Assembly: GCF_024347295.1 (NCBI RefSeq)
Contig: NZ_AP025458.1
Coordinates: 1,488,001-1,552,000, forward strand
DNA from: Vibrio artabrorum
GTDB taxonomy: Bacteria > Pseudomonadota > Gammaproteobacteria > Enterobacterales > Vibrionaceae
DNA length: 64,000 bases
Direction: 5' to 3'
Numbering within the stretch: the stretch's first letter is position 1; the number at the start of each line of letters is the position of its first letter. A program made the translations under genes and the position numbers. The notes under the pieces are model-generated. The model was given only the letters and a program-made list of their open reading frames with translations. It was not told the origin of the DNA and ran no database searches. Of the stretch, positions 37,862 to 45,924 are shown piece by piece.

Positions 37862-37890
37862 ACCGCTTGGGACATTTTGTCGCAAGCGGT
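37862..37890. terminator. Terminator hairpin of the DUF3306 gene with an embedded activator site
   Basis: ACCGCTTG (37862-37869) pairs with CAAGCGGT (37883-37890), and the inner GACA-TTT-TGTC continues the stem. On the minus strand a run of TTTTTTT follows. The inner stem is also a copy of the GGACATTTTGTCC palindrome. Confidence 0.75.
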
Positions 37891-37943
37891 TCATTGAGTG
37901 TTTAGTCAAAATGTACCTATTCTTTGTGTGGTATATTTTGTCC
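37870..37943. promoter_or_regulatory. Cluster of three putative enhancer sites for the FDH operon
   Basis: Three copies related to the palindrome GGACATTTTGTCC occur: GGACATTTTGTCG at 37870-37882 (12 of 13), AGTCAAAATGTAC at 37904-37916 (10 of 13 in inverse orientation), GTATATTTTGTCC at 37931-37943 (11 of 13). Their centres lie about 104, 138 and 165 bases upstream of the predicted sigma-54 start, the usual range for NtrC-type activators. Confidence 0.65.
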
Positions 37944-38630
37944 CATCTCGTTCAGGTCAGCTTCGTCTGACATTGTAGCGTTAACATCTGGTACTGTGTT
38001 TTTATACAGCTCGCTTCCTTGTTCGGTTATTTCGGCACTTTCTGAAGTTTCAAGTTCATTCTCCGACACCTCAAGATCGCTTCCAGAATTATCTAAAACG
38101 TCGCCTTCATCTTTATTATCAATGACTTGTTCTTCTTCTGGTGTGGTTTCTTCTTCCGTTTTGTCTTTAACCCAATCACGCAAGGTTTCAGCCACCCCTT
38201 TAGAAAGAGACGTCAAATTACTGTAATCGTCGTCGTAATCATCTAAACCATCACGAATGTTGAACTCTTCTGAGAGGAATAATTTACGCAATGCCGCTTT
38301 TTTTACGCTTTCTGAGGCTTCTGACACCAATAATTGAGCAACAGACAAGTCTTCAGTCGTTTCTGATGCTACCTCCTGAAAGTCAATAGCTTGAGAATCG
38401 ACAGCGTGATCGTCTTCATTGTGTTCTGGAGACTCATTTTCTAAAGCACTATTTTCTGAGGTCTCACGCTCTAATGACTCCGATGTTTGTGCGTCTAAAG
38501 ATGAAGCAGCAGACGAAGCCTCAGCGGAAGTAAGCTCAGTTCCCTCAAGCGTTTGTTGCGCTTCTAATGGTTGGTCGGTCGATTGATCAAGTTTTCGTTG
38601 CGACCATCGGCTAAAAAAGTTAGTTGCCAT
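37917..38630 (-). CDS. DUF3306 domain protein linked to formate dehydrogenase
   Basis: The 237-residue acidic protein begins MATNFFSRWSQRKLD, the DUF3306 mark, and contains ALRKLFLSEEFNIRDGLDDYDDDY in a largely disordered Glu/Ser-rich chain. Such proteins are found with DUF3305 and fdhD next to FDH operons; function unknown. It overlaps DUF3305 by 11 bp. One of the enhancer-like sites lies in its last codons. Confidence 0.82.
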   Translation of the reverse strand: MATNFFSRWSQRKLDQSTDQPLEAQQTLEGTELTSAEASSAASSLDAQTSESLERETSENSALENESPEHNEDDHAVDSQAIDFQEVASETTEDLSVAQLLVSEASESVKKAALRKLFLSEEFNIRDGLDDYDDDYSNLTSLSKGVAETLRDWVKDKTEEETTPEEEQVIDNKDEGDVLDNSGSDLEVSENELETSESAEITEQGSELYKNTVPDVNATMSDEADLNEMGQNIPHKE

Positions 38631-39084
38631 TTGATCGACCCGCGCCTTTACGTTTTTTACGTCTCGCTTCTAATAACTCACCATGACGACCGATGAAGGC
38701 TTCCATCCAAGCTTGTACAGGCAGCGGAATGTCGTATGAAAGGACTTGGTTGTCACCGTCCATGTATTGTCCTGCAACGGTTTGTGATGCTGTAAGTAAC
38801 TGAATCACAGGCTTAACACCCGAGTCGACGTTATCCATCACCAAAAAAAGCTTCGGCCGCTGAGAGCTTAAGTTAAATCGATAGTCGGTACGCTCGTCTT
38901 TATGTAATTGGAGTAAACAAACGTCTTGAGTATCGTCTTCTGGCGACAGTTCAAACCCCGTCAATTCCCATTGTGTAGTGACCCAGATGCCTGTTTTGAT
39001 CTCTTTCTCTACTCTTTGGACACCGATTGGCCAAGAAGCTTCTGTTTTTTCATAGTGCTCTTTGAATTCTTTTATCTCAGACAT
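38620..39084 (-). CDS. DUF3305 domain protein linked to formate dehydrogenase
   Basis: The 154-residue protein has the DUF3305 stretch WPIGVQRVEKEIKTGIWVTTQWELTGF and QAWMEAFIGRHGELLEARRKKRKG. It is coded with DUF3306 in an overlapping pair, divergent from fdhD, the standard arrangement in FDH loci. Function is unknown; a role in enzyme maturation is a guess from context. A sigma-54 promoter-like sequence lies about 90 bp upstream. Confidence 0.85.
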   Translation of the reverse strand: MSEIKEFKEHYEKTEASWPIGVQRVEKEIKTGIWVTTQWELTGFELSPEDDTQDVCLLQLHKDERTDYRFNLSSQRPKLFLVMDNVDSGVKPVIQLLTASQTVAGQYMDGDNQVLSYDIPLPVQAWMEAFIGRHGELLEARRKKRKGAGRSNGN

Positions 39085-39123
39085 ACTTTACCCAATTGAT
39101 TTTCTTTGGTCTGAATGCATTTA

Positions 39124-39136
39124 GGACATTTTGTAC
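39124..39136. promoter_or_regulatory. Putative enhancer palindrome in the DUF3305-fdhD intergenic region
   Basis: GGACATTTTGTAC matches GGACATTTTGTCC at 12 of 13 positions. Its centre is about 234 bases upstream of the predicted fdhD start, but 21 bases downstream of the predicted DUF3305 start, so its geometry for the second is unusual. Confidence 0.6.
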
Positions 39137-39160
39137 TGTGTGCAATCATCTAACCTTATA

Positions 39161-39178
39161 AAGCAATAAACACGCCAA
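39161..39178 (-). promoter_or_regulatory. Putative sigma-54 promoter of DUF3305-DUF3306
   Basis: The minus strand reads TTGGCGTGTTTATTGCTT, with GG-N10-GC spacing and intact TTGGC and TTGC blocks. Confidence 0.6.
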
Positions 39179-39335
39179 TAGAGGTCACTCCCAAGAGCGT
39201 ATCTACAGCGTTCGTTATCAAGTTGTCACTATAACGTTAGTTGATACTGGTTATTTCAGACAACTCCGCCCGGTGAACTCTGATATTTTGCGCTTTTTTA
39301 ATCTAATGCTTCATGTTTCCATCAATCCCCGTTAT

Positions 39336-39354
39336 TTTGGAATAAGATTTGCAA
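39336..39354 (+). promoter_or_regulatory. Putative sigma-54 promoter of fdhD
   Basis: TTTTGGAATAAGATTTGCA has GG (39339-39340) and GC (39351-39352) 10 bases apart and a strong TTTGCA block. The start of transcription would be near 39364, about 127 bases before fdhD. Confidence 0.55.
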
Positions 39355-39490
39355 ACGCTACTCTCAGAACTATGACATGTTCGGAGCGATAATCGAAAGC
39401 GAACTAACAGACTAGCGCATTACTGGATGAGAGCTTTAGTGCTCTTGTTGACTTCTTATCTCATAAAATCGCTATCTCATTAAGTAGGAA

Positions 39491-40333
39491 ATGACTGTGG
39501 TAAAACCCAACATTATAAAAACCAGTGAGAACCCACTTCAGACAATCGAAGTTGAAGTGTTTGATGAATATGGCGAAAAGCTCACCAAACAGATCGCGTG
39601 TGAGCGCCCTCTTACCGTGATGTTGAACTGGAAAGAGATCGTAACGTTAATGACATTGGGCTCACGTCCTGAGTCATTAGTATTAGGCTATTTGAAAAAC
39701 CAAAGCTTCCTTTCTGATCCGGAAGCGGTTGAATCGATTATCATTGATTGGGAAACCAGTTCTGCTGCGGTGATCACCAAAGAAGACACGAGCCAACTTG
39801 AACAAGCGCTTAAAAAGAAGACTGTAACTTCTGGCTGCGGTCAAGGCACCATGTATGGCAACGTAATGAAGCAATTGGAAGATTACCAAGTGCCTCAAAA
39901 CAAGATTAAGCAATCTGAAATCTACACAGCGCTTGAAGCGTTGACGCATTACAACGATACCTACAAGAAAGCAGGTGCGGTGCACGGTTGTGCCGTTTGC
40001 CAAGACGACAAGGTTCTATCGTTTGTTGAAGATGTTGGTCGACACAATGCCGTTGATACATTGGCTGGTGAGATGTGGCTTAACAAAGAGACCGGTGAAG
40101 ACAAGATCTTCTATACCACAGGCCGTTTAACGTCTGAGATGGTGATTAAGGTTGCTCAGATGGGTATCCCTGTTCTGCTATCGCGCTCTGGCGTAACGCA
40201 AATGGGCTTAGACTTGGCTCAGAAGTTCGGCATCACAACGATTGCTCGCGCTAAAGGTTTACGCTTCCAAGTGTTCACAGGGGCAGACAAGATCGACTTT
40301 GATGTAAAAGGCAAAGAGTCAACAAGCCAGTAA
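39491..40333 (+). CDS. fdhD: Formate dehydrogenase accessory sulfurtransferase FdhD
   Basis: FdhD transfers sulfur from IscS to the bis-MGD cofactor of formate dehydrogenase. The 280-residue protein has the family stretches VHGCAVCQDDKVLSFVEDVG followed by RHNAVDTLAGEMWL and TTGRLTSEMVIKVAQMGIP. The sulfur-carrying loop reads SGCGQGTMYG: one Cys is present and the second Cys of the E. coli CxxC is Gly. The ATG at 39491 is used; a GTG 6 bases later has better spacing to AGGA. Confidence 0.93.
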   Translation: MTVVKPNIIKTSENPLQTIEVEVFDEYGEKLTKQIACERPLTVMLNWKEIVTLMTLGSRPESLVLGYLKNQSFLSDPEAVESIIIDWETSSAAVITKEDTSQLEQALKKKTVTSGCGQGTMYGNVMKQLEDYQVPQNKIKQSEIYTALEALTHYNDTYKKAGAVHGCAVCQDDKVLSFVEDVGRHNAVDTLAGEMWLNKETGEDKIFYTTGRLTSEMVIKVAQMGIPVLLSRSGVTQMGLDLAQKFGITTIARAKGLRFQVFTGADKIDFDVKGKESTSQ

Positions 40334-40401
40334 CCAGTACCAGATCGATGTTATAAGTAGCTAACAACGTATATCGAGTGGACGACGCACAGCAAAGAGA
40401 C

Positions 40402-40440
40402 AAAAACGCCGTCATGCTGAAAACATGACGGCGTTTTTTA
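40402..40440. terminator. Bidirectional terminator between fdhD and ybiT
   Basis: AAAACGCCGTCATG and CATGACGGCGTTTT form a 14-bp stem with A and T tracts at both ends, between convergent genes. Confidence 0.9.
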
Positions 40441-40494
40441 ATTTAAAGCTTCATTCCAGACGAATGAAATTGAAAACTTTGGCTAGCTTATCGC

Positions 40495-42084
40495 TTAAGC
40501 GCGTGCTTTCAAGAACTCAGCGTAAGTACCGCGGAAATCGTTGATCTTGCCATCTTTGATTTCAAGGATACGAGTTGCAAGCGAATCTACGAATACACGG
40601 TCGTGAGAGACGAAGAACAAGGTGCCTTTGTAGTTCTCAAGCGCTAAGTTAAGCGCTTCGATAGATTCCATATCCATGTGGTTTGTTGGCTCATCCATTA
40701 GCAGGATGTTTGGTTTATGCATCATGATCTTACCAAGAAGCATACGACCTTGCTCACCACCAGAGATAACCTTTACCGATTTCTTAATGTCGTCTTGACC
40801 AAATAGCATACGACCTAGGAAGCCACGAACAACTTGCTCGTCTTCGCCTTCTTGGCGCCATTGGCTCATCCAATCAAACAGGTTCATGTCTGTCTCGAAA
40901 TCGTGTGCGTGATCTTGTGCGTAGTAACCGATGTTTGAGTTTTCAGACCACTTGTACTCACCAGTGCGAGGCTCAAGAGCGCCAGCTAGTGTGTTCAGCA
41001 GCGTTGTTTTACCCACACCGTTCTCACCGATGATCGCAACACGCTCACCGACTTCGAAAATACCGTCAAACTTGTTGTATAGGTCTTCTTCAAAACCTTG
41101 AGATAGGTTTTCAACCACAAGTGCGTTACGGAATAGCTCTTTAGACTGTTCGAAACGAATGAATGGATTTTGACGGCTAGACGCTTTAACTTCATCAAGT
41201 TGGATCTTATCGATCTGCTTAGCACGAGACGTTGCTTGCTTCGCTTTCGATGCGTTAGCAGAGAAACGAGAGACGAACGTTTGAAGTTCAGCAATTTGTG
41301 CTTTCTTCTTAGCGTTGTCAGACAATAGACGCTCACGCGCTTGAGTCGCAGCTGTCATGTACTCATCGTAGTTACCTGGGAATAGACGAAGTTCGCCGTA
41401 ATCAAGGTCAGCCATGTGTGTACAAACCGAGTTTAGGAAGTGACGGTCGTGCGAAATGATGATCATTGTGCAGTTACGTTGGTTTAGCGTATCTTCCAAC
41501 CACTTGATGGTGTCCATATCCAGGTTGTTCGTTGGTTCGTCAAGCAGCATGATATGCGGGTCTGCAAACAGTACTTGAGACAATAGAACACGAAGTTTCC
41601 AACCCGGTGCGACTTCGCTCATTAGACCGAAGTGCATTGATTCTTCAATACCTACCGCAAGAAGAAGCTCACCCGCTTTCGCTTCTGCCATGTAGCCGTC
41701 CATTTCAGCGAACTGAACTTCAAGGTCAGCCACTTTCATGCCGTCTTCTTCGCTCATTTCTGGCAAAGAGTAAATGCGGTCACGCTCTTGCTTAATAGCC
41801 CAAAGTTCTTTGTGACCCATGATAACCGTGTCGATTACCGTGAATTCTTCGTAAGCAAATTGGTCTTGGTTTAGCTTAGCAACACGCTCGTTTGGATCGT
41901 AGCTTACGTTACCAGCACTTGGCTCAAGTTCACCAGATAGGATCTTCATGAACGTCGATTTACCACAGCCATTCGCGCCGATTAAACCGTAGCGGTTGCC
42001 TTCGCCGAACTTCACTGAAATATTTTCGAAAAGTGGCTTAGCGCCGAATTGTTGGGTGATATTTGCTGTGGAGATCAATGCCAT
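40495..42084 (-). CDS. ybiT: ABC-F family ATPase YbiT
   Basis: The 529-residue soluble protein has two ABC domains: Walker [10 protein letters not shown] and GENGVGKTT, signature degenerate in the first and [12 protein letters not shown] in the second, Walker [15 protein letters not shown] and [13 protein letters not shown], with an arm and linker rich in charged residues between. ABC-F proteins bind the ribosome E site and ease stalled translation. Length and the EEDG-containing arm fit YbiT of E. coli. No membrane part is present. Confidence 0.93.
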   Translation of the reverse strand: MALISTANITQQFGAKPLFENISVKFGEGNRYGLIGANGCGKSTFMKILSGELEPSAGNVSYDPNERVAKLNQDQFAYEEFTVIDTVIMGHKELWAIKQERDRIYSLPEMSEEDGMKVADLEVQFAEMDGYMAEAKAGELLLAVGIEESMHFGLMSEVAPGWKLRVLLSQVLFADPHIMLLDEPTNNLDMDTIKWLEDTLNQRNCTMIIISHDRHFLNSVCTHMADLDYGELRLFPGNYDEYMTAATQARERLLSDNAKKKAQIAELQTFVSRFSANASKAKQATSRAKQIDKIQLDEVKASSRQNPFIRFEQSKELFRNALVVENLSQGFEEDLYNKFDGIFEVGERVAIIGENGVGKTTLLNTLAGALEPRTGEYKWSENSNIGYYAQDHAHDFETDMNLFDWMSQWRQEGEDEQVVRGFLGRMLFGQDDIKKSVKVISGGEQGRMLLGKIMMHKPNILLMDEPTNHMDMESIEALNLALENYKGTLFFVSHDRVFVDSLATRILEIKDGKINDFRGTYAEFLKARA

Positions 42085-42466
42085 TACCTTTTTAATGTGA
42101 AAAACGCCGCAACGTTACTTGTTCAGGGCTTTAACTGCAAGTATTGATTGCAATTACTGGCCATTAAGTGAGTGATAACCTAGCCAAATCATAGTTTGAG
42201 CTCTATCACACTTTTGATTTGCTATTTTATTATGAATAAACGTCGTTCTTCAATAGCAACCAAACAGCAAGCCCCGTCGAAATTGGCGTTAAAATAGCAC
42301 TGATGAACATATTGAATATTGAGCATACGGCTTGTCAAACCGCGATAACCAAACCCATTTTTACAAGGGGTATTTAGACGATTATCTTGCGCTCAAACAT
42401 TGATCTACCCCATGATTATAACGAACAAAATCAGAATAAAGTTTTTGTTCGAAAAACGGGATAAAT

Positions 42467-42495
42467 TTCACAAACTGACATTAACTCACTATAGT
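42467..42495 (+). promoter_or_regulatory. Probable sigma-70 promoter of the P-loop/MscS unit
   Basis: TTCACA (42467-42472) and TATAGT (42490-42495) are separated by 17 bp; each differs from consensus by one base. The start codon is 32 bp downstream. The rest of 42085-42526 shows no supported gene. Confidence 0.6.
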
Positions 42496-42526
42496 GTTCC
42501 TAACCTCATAATTCTAAGAGACTTTT

Positions 42527-44872
42527 ATGCGTTCACTTTTGCGCTTCTTTTTATTCACATTGGCCATCCTCTCTTGGCCTAGTCATGCCAGCTTGGACTA
42601 TGACTTACCATCACAACCTCAAGTGTCGAACATCGCCCTCGATCTGGCTAAGCGTATCAGTGCACTGCCTGATCCGCTGTTTATGGAAGAATCCGATAAA
42701 CATGAGGTGAGTGTTCTATTGACTGAAGTACTCCGAGTTCAAGACCAACAGATCACAACCTTTGACCAGCAGCTTCTTGATTACCGAGAAAATAGTGGCT
42801 CTGACCAATGGTTTGCTGTGGAATCAAGCTATAAAACACTAAATAGTTTGAATGTCAGTAAGCAGCGACTGCTTGAGCAAACGACGACCGCGAATAAAGA
42901 ACAATTGACGGGATTTGGGCCTTTTGGCGTGACTCAGTTTAAACAAGAGTGGCACCTAACCCAGCTTAATATTGAATACTTAGTCTATTTCCAGACTCGC
43001 AGTTTTAAAGCATTGATTAAAGATATCTTTATTTCGCCAGTTCCGGTGATTTGGGCCTGCTTAAAAGTACTCTTCACCTACTTCTGTTTAGTTTGGTGGT
43101 TATCCAATAGTGCACGTTTGATTGAACTATTCCGAGTTAACTTCTTAGAGCCTAAACAGCCCCCAGCTTTTTGGATTCGGCTAATTTGGTATATAAGCCG
43201 TGCCCATCGCGCTATCGCATGGTTAGTCGCTATCACCATATCACTGCGCATTCTTTCAAGTATACCAAGCCTGCAACACCTCATTTTCTTTGAAATATTT
43301 ACGTGGTGGATCTTAGGTGGCTCAATCGCCATTAGTTTTATTCTTGAGTTGGCTTACCGTATTGGTCGAACGTCAAACCAAACCGTTATTGCACTTCGTT
43401 TGTCGACGATCCGACGTTATGTATGGAGCTTCATTGTCGCAGGGGTGATCTTACAAATATCCAGTATCACCCTAGGTAAAGGCACCATCTACAATTGGAT
43501 CTACAGTGCTTTGTTCTTGTGGTTCGTTTTAGTTACGGTTTCGGTTTTAAAATTATGGCGTTCAAAAGTATTCGATACGTTGCAGCACATCTCCGATCAT
43601 CCGGTTTGGGTCAACTGGGCGGTCAATCGGAAAGACACGTTCCTGCTTAATATTATCGCGACAGCAATCGGCATCGCGTGGCTAACGGTTTATAACTTCC
43701 AACATCGAATTATGGCTCTGCTTTCCAATTACACATTGTTCAGCCAAGCCTTGGCTTATTTATTTAGAATCGAGGTGGCCAAGCAGTCTGATCTTGATAA
43801 GAACCAGCAGAATTTAGTGCGAATCAAAGGTGATCAAACTTATGATTACATCCTTCCGGGTTCAATCGATAGTACGCTCATTGATTACGCTGGCGATGAA
43901 ATCAAACAGCTTTCTCGCTACTTGATGTCTGATAGTCCTGCAATATGCGTTGTATCGGGCGAACGTGGTGTGGGTTCAACCACTTTACTGTATACGTTAC
44001 TTCATAAAGTTTCGAATGCAGAACCCGTTTACGTCAGCTGCCCTTATGCAGGCTACCCTGAATTCTTGGCGCATCTAGCCGTTAGCATTGGTTTAAAAGA
44101 AGAAGCGACTGAGATTCAGATTTTGGCACACTTGCGTAAGAGTGAAACCACTTACCTTATCGCCATTGACAATGCCCAACGCCTCGTCAAACCAATGGTC
44201 GGTGGTCTGTCGGATTTGATCCGTCTAACGAATTTACTACGCCGGTCTAAAAAGAATCACCGCATAGTGATGTCGATTGCCAAGTCTAGCTGGCGCTTTG
44301 TTGATAGAGCGCGGGGTGAGCGACTATTGTTTGATTTAGTTTGCTTCCTACCACGCTGGACAGAGAAACAAGTCGGTGAGCTTCTTACCAGTCGCATCAA
44401 TATGACGTTAGATCAACCCTTGTCATTTGATGGCTTAGTGGTTCCCAAACAGTGGGACCAAGATGACATGACAGAAGAGGAGCGCGCTCGTCAGGGCTTC
44501 TATCGAATTCTATGGCACTACTCAGATGGCAACCCTACCGTTGCGTTGCGTTTCTTCCGTTTATCTCTAAATCGAAACAAGGATACAGGCCAAACTGTGG
44601 TGCGTTTGTTCCACGTACCAGAAGCTCAAGAACTGGAAAACATGCCAAAACCGATGCTGGCGGTATTACGCTCTATTGTACAACTCGAAATCGCGTCCCC
44701 TGAAGTGCTGTCTGAATGTACTCAGTTGAGTATTGCCGAAATCACCGGAGTTCTGCGCTACTTTGAAAGTCGCGGTTACATTGGTTGGAATGAAGACAAA
44801 GCTAAGATTTCGGACCATTGGTTCCGCCATATAACCAACGTTCTCGACCGTCAACATTTATTGGTGAAGTAA
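42527..44872 (+). CDS. Membrane protein with cytoplasmic P-loop (AAA/STAND-like) domain, partner of MscS
   Basis: The 781-residue protein has a signal peptide (1-21), a periplasmic helical domain (about 25-165), roughly six to seven membrane segments (170-410) and a cytoplasmic part. The latter begins with a P-loop GERGVGSTT (478-486) in which the usual Lys is Ser, then a Walker B-like TYLIAIDNAQR (542-552), a helical region and a C-terminal winged-helix-like segment (PEVLSECTQLSIAEITGVLRYFESRGYI). It ends 1 bp before an MscS gene, so the two are one unit. I do not recognise a named family. The layout suggests an energy- or ligand-dependent switch acting on the channel; that is inference. Confidence 0.75.
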   Translation: MRSLLRFFLFTLAILSWPSHASLDYDLPSQPQVSNIALDLAKRISALPDPLFMEESDKHEVSVLLTEVLRVQDQQITTFDQQLLDYRENSGSDQWFAVESSYKTLNSLNVSKQRLLEQTTTANKEQLTGFGPFGVTQFKQEWHLTQLNIEYLVYFQTRSFKALIKDIFISPVPVIWACLKVLFTYFCLVWWLSNSARLIELFRVNFLEPKQPPAFWIRLIWYISRAHRAIAWLVAITISLRILSSIPSLQHLIFFEIFTWWILGGSIAISFILELAYRIGRTSNQTVIALRLSTIRRYVWSFIVAGVILQISSITLGKGTIYNWIYSALFLWFVLVTVSVLKLWRSKVFDTLQHISDHPVWVNWAVNRKDTFLLNIIATAIGIAWLTVYNFQHRIMALLSNYTLFSQALAYLFRIEVAKQSDLDKNQQNLVRIKGDQTYDYILPGSIDSTLIDYAGDEIKQLSRYLMSDSPAICVVSGERGVGSTTLLYTLLHKVSNAEPVYVSCPYAGYPEFLAHLAVSIGLKEEATEIQILAHLRKSETTYLIAIDNAQRLVKPMVGGLSDLIRLTNLLRRSKKNHRIVMSIAKSSWRFVDRARGERLLFDLVCFLPRWTEKQVGELLTSRINMTLDQPLSFDGLVVPKQWDQDDMTEEERARQGFYRILWHYSDGNPTVALRFFRLSLNRNKDTGQTVVRLFHVPEAQELENMPKPMLAVLRSIVQLEIASPEVLSECTQLSIAEITGVLRYFESRGYIGWNEDKAKISDHWFRHITNVLDRQHLLVK

Positions 44873-44873
44873 A

Positions 44874-45767
44874 ATGAAGAAATTATTTGTCCTATTGTTT
44901 ATTTGCTTGACGACTGCGGTCAGCTTCCCGACTTACGCGACAGAAGAGTTAGTCAACGTAGAAAACATCTCTAAGATTGCAAGCTTAGTGCGTTGGAGTG
45001 GGGTATTTTTCTCGATCATTGTGATTGCAGCAATGTGGCTATTGCTCAAGTTCATTAATTCATTAGTGACCAGCTTTGGTAGCCAGTTTGTGCAATATCG
45101 AATGTTGCTACAAAAATTGCAGTCCTTTACCCAATTCTTCATCTATGTCAGTACTGGGCTTATTGTGTTCATGATGAGTTTTCGTATTAATGATCAAATA
45201 CTGGCTCTGATTGGTGGTACCCTCGCCGTGTCGGTCGGCTTTGCGCTTAAAGACTTGGCAGCTTCATTCATCGCGGGTATCACTGTGATGATTGATAGAC
45301 CCTTTCAGGTGGGTGACCGTGTCACGTTTGAGGGCGATTATGGTGATGTCATTACCATCGGTTTACGGTCAGTGCGCATGAGAACGTTGAATGATGACAT
45401 CATCACGATTCCAAACAACAAGTTCTTAAATGAAGTCACAACCAGTGGTAACTATGGCGCGTTAGATATGCAGGTCGTGATTCCATTTTATGTGGGAATG
45501 GACGAAGACATCACCCTAGCCCGTGATTTAATCCAAGAAGCGGCCTCATCCAGTCGTTATATCCATTTACCAAAGCCTGTCACAGTACTGGTTAAACAGA
45601 CCATTACGGATAACTACTTAGCGATACAGCTAACGTGTAAAGCTTATGTCGTAGATACCGCGTATGAGAAGTTGTTTGAAACCGATATTACTCTGCGTGT
45701 GATGAAAGAATTTAGAAAACACAATATCACTCCGCCAAAGATATCTGTGGCGGCGCATCAATCATAG
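44874..45767 (+). CDS. MscS-family mechanosensitive ion channel
   Basis: The 297-residue protein has a signal-like first segment (3-21), three membrane helices (about 40-62, 88-108, 112-140), the pore helix with GGTLAVSVGFALKDLAASFIAG, and a cytoplasmic beta domain (DRPFQVGDRVTFEG, VRMRTLNDDIITIPNNKF) plus alpha-beta tail. MscS channels open on membrane tension and release solutes. It lies 1 bp after the P-loop gene. In the coding sequence at 45313-45325 is a one-mismatch matS look-alike. Confidence 0.92.
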   Translation: MKKLFVLLFICLTTAVSFPTYATEELVNVENISKIASLVRWSGVFFSIIVIAAMWLLLKFINSLVTSFGSQFVQYRMLLQKLQSFTQFFIYVSTGLIVFMMSFRINDQILALIGGTLAVSVGFALKDLAASFIAGITVMIDRPFQVGDRVTFEGDYGDVITIGLRSVRMRTLNDDIITIPNNKFLNEVTTSGNYGALDMQVVIPFYVGMDEDITLARDLIQEAASSSRYIHLPKPVTVLVKQTITDNYLAIQLTCKAYVVDTAYEKLFETDITLRVMKEFRKHNITPPKISVAAHQS

Positions 45768-45811
45768 AACGAAGATGGATTGATCGATACTAATGAGTCC
45801 TTGAGGACCAA

Positions 45812-45845
45812 TAAAAACACCTCCAACATACGGAGGTGTTTTTAT
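45812..45845. terminator. Bidirectional terminator between mscS and the sensor kinase
   Basis: AAAAACACCTCC and GGAGGTGTTTTT form a stem around a short loop, flanked by A and T tracts. Confidence 0.9.
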
Positions 45846-45924
45846 TATGTGTAACGACATCGAGGCACCGTAAGTTTCGTTTACCGCTGCATCATGATAC
45901 ACACGCAGCTCAACCTAAATGAGA

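Noticed and set aside
42400..42582. 60-codon frame before the P-loop gene
   Set aside because: It overlaps the predicted promoter and signal-peptide start of the real gene in another frame.
45313..45325. GTGACCGTGTCAC as a third matS site
   Set aside because: It has C where the consensus needs a purine (one mismatch on either strand) and lies in a conserved MscS coding stretch, so it is more likely codon-driven.
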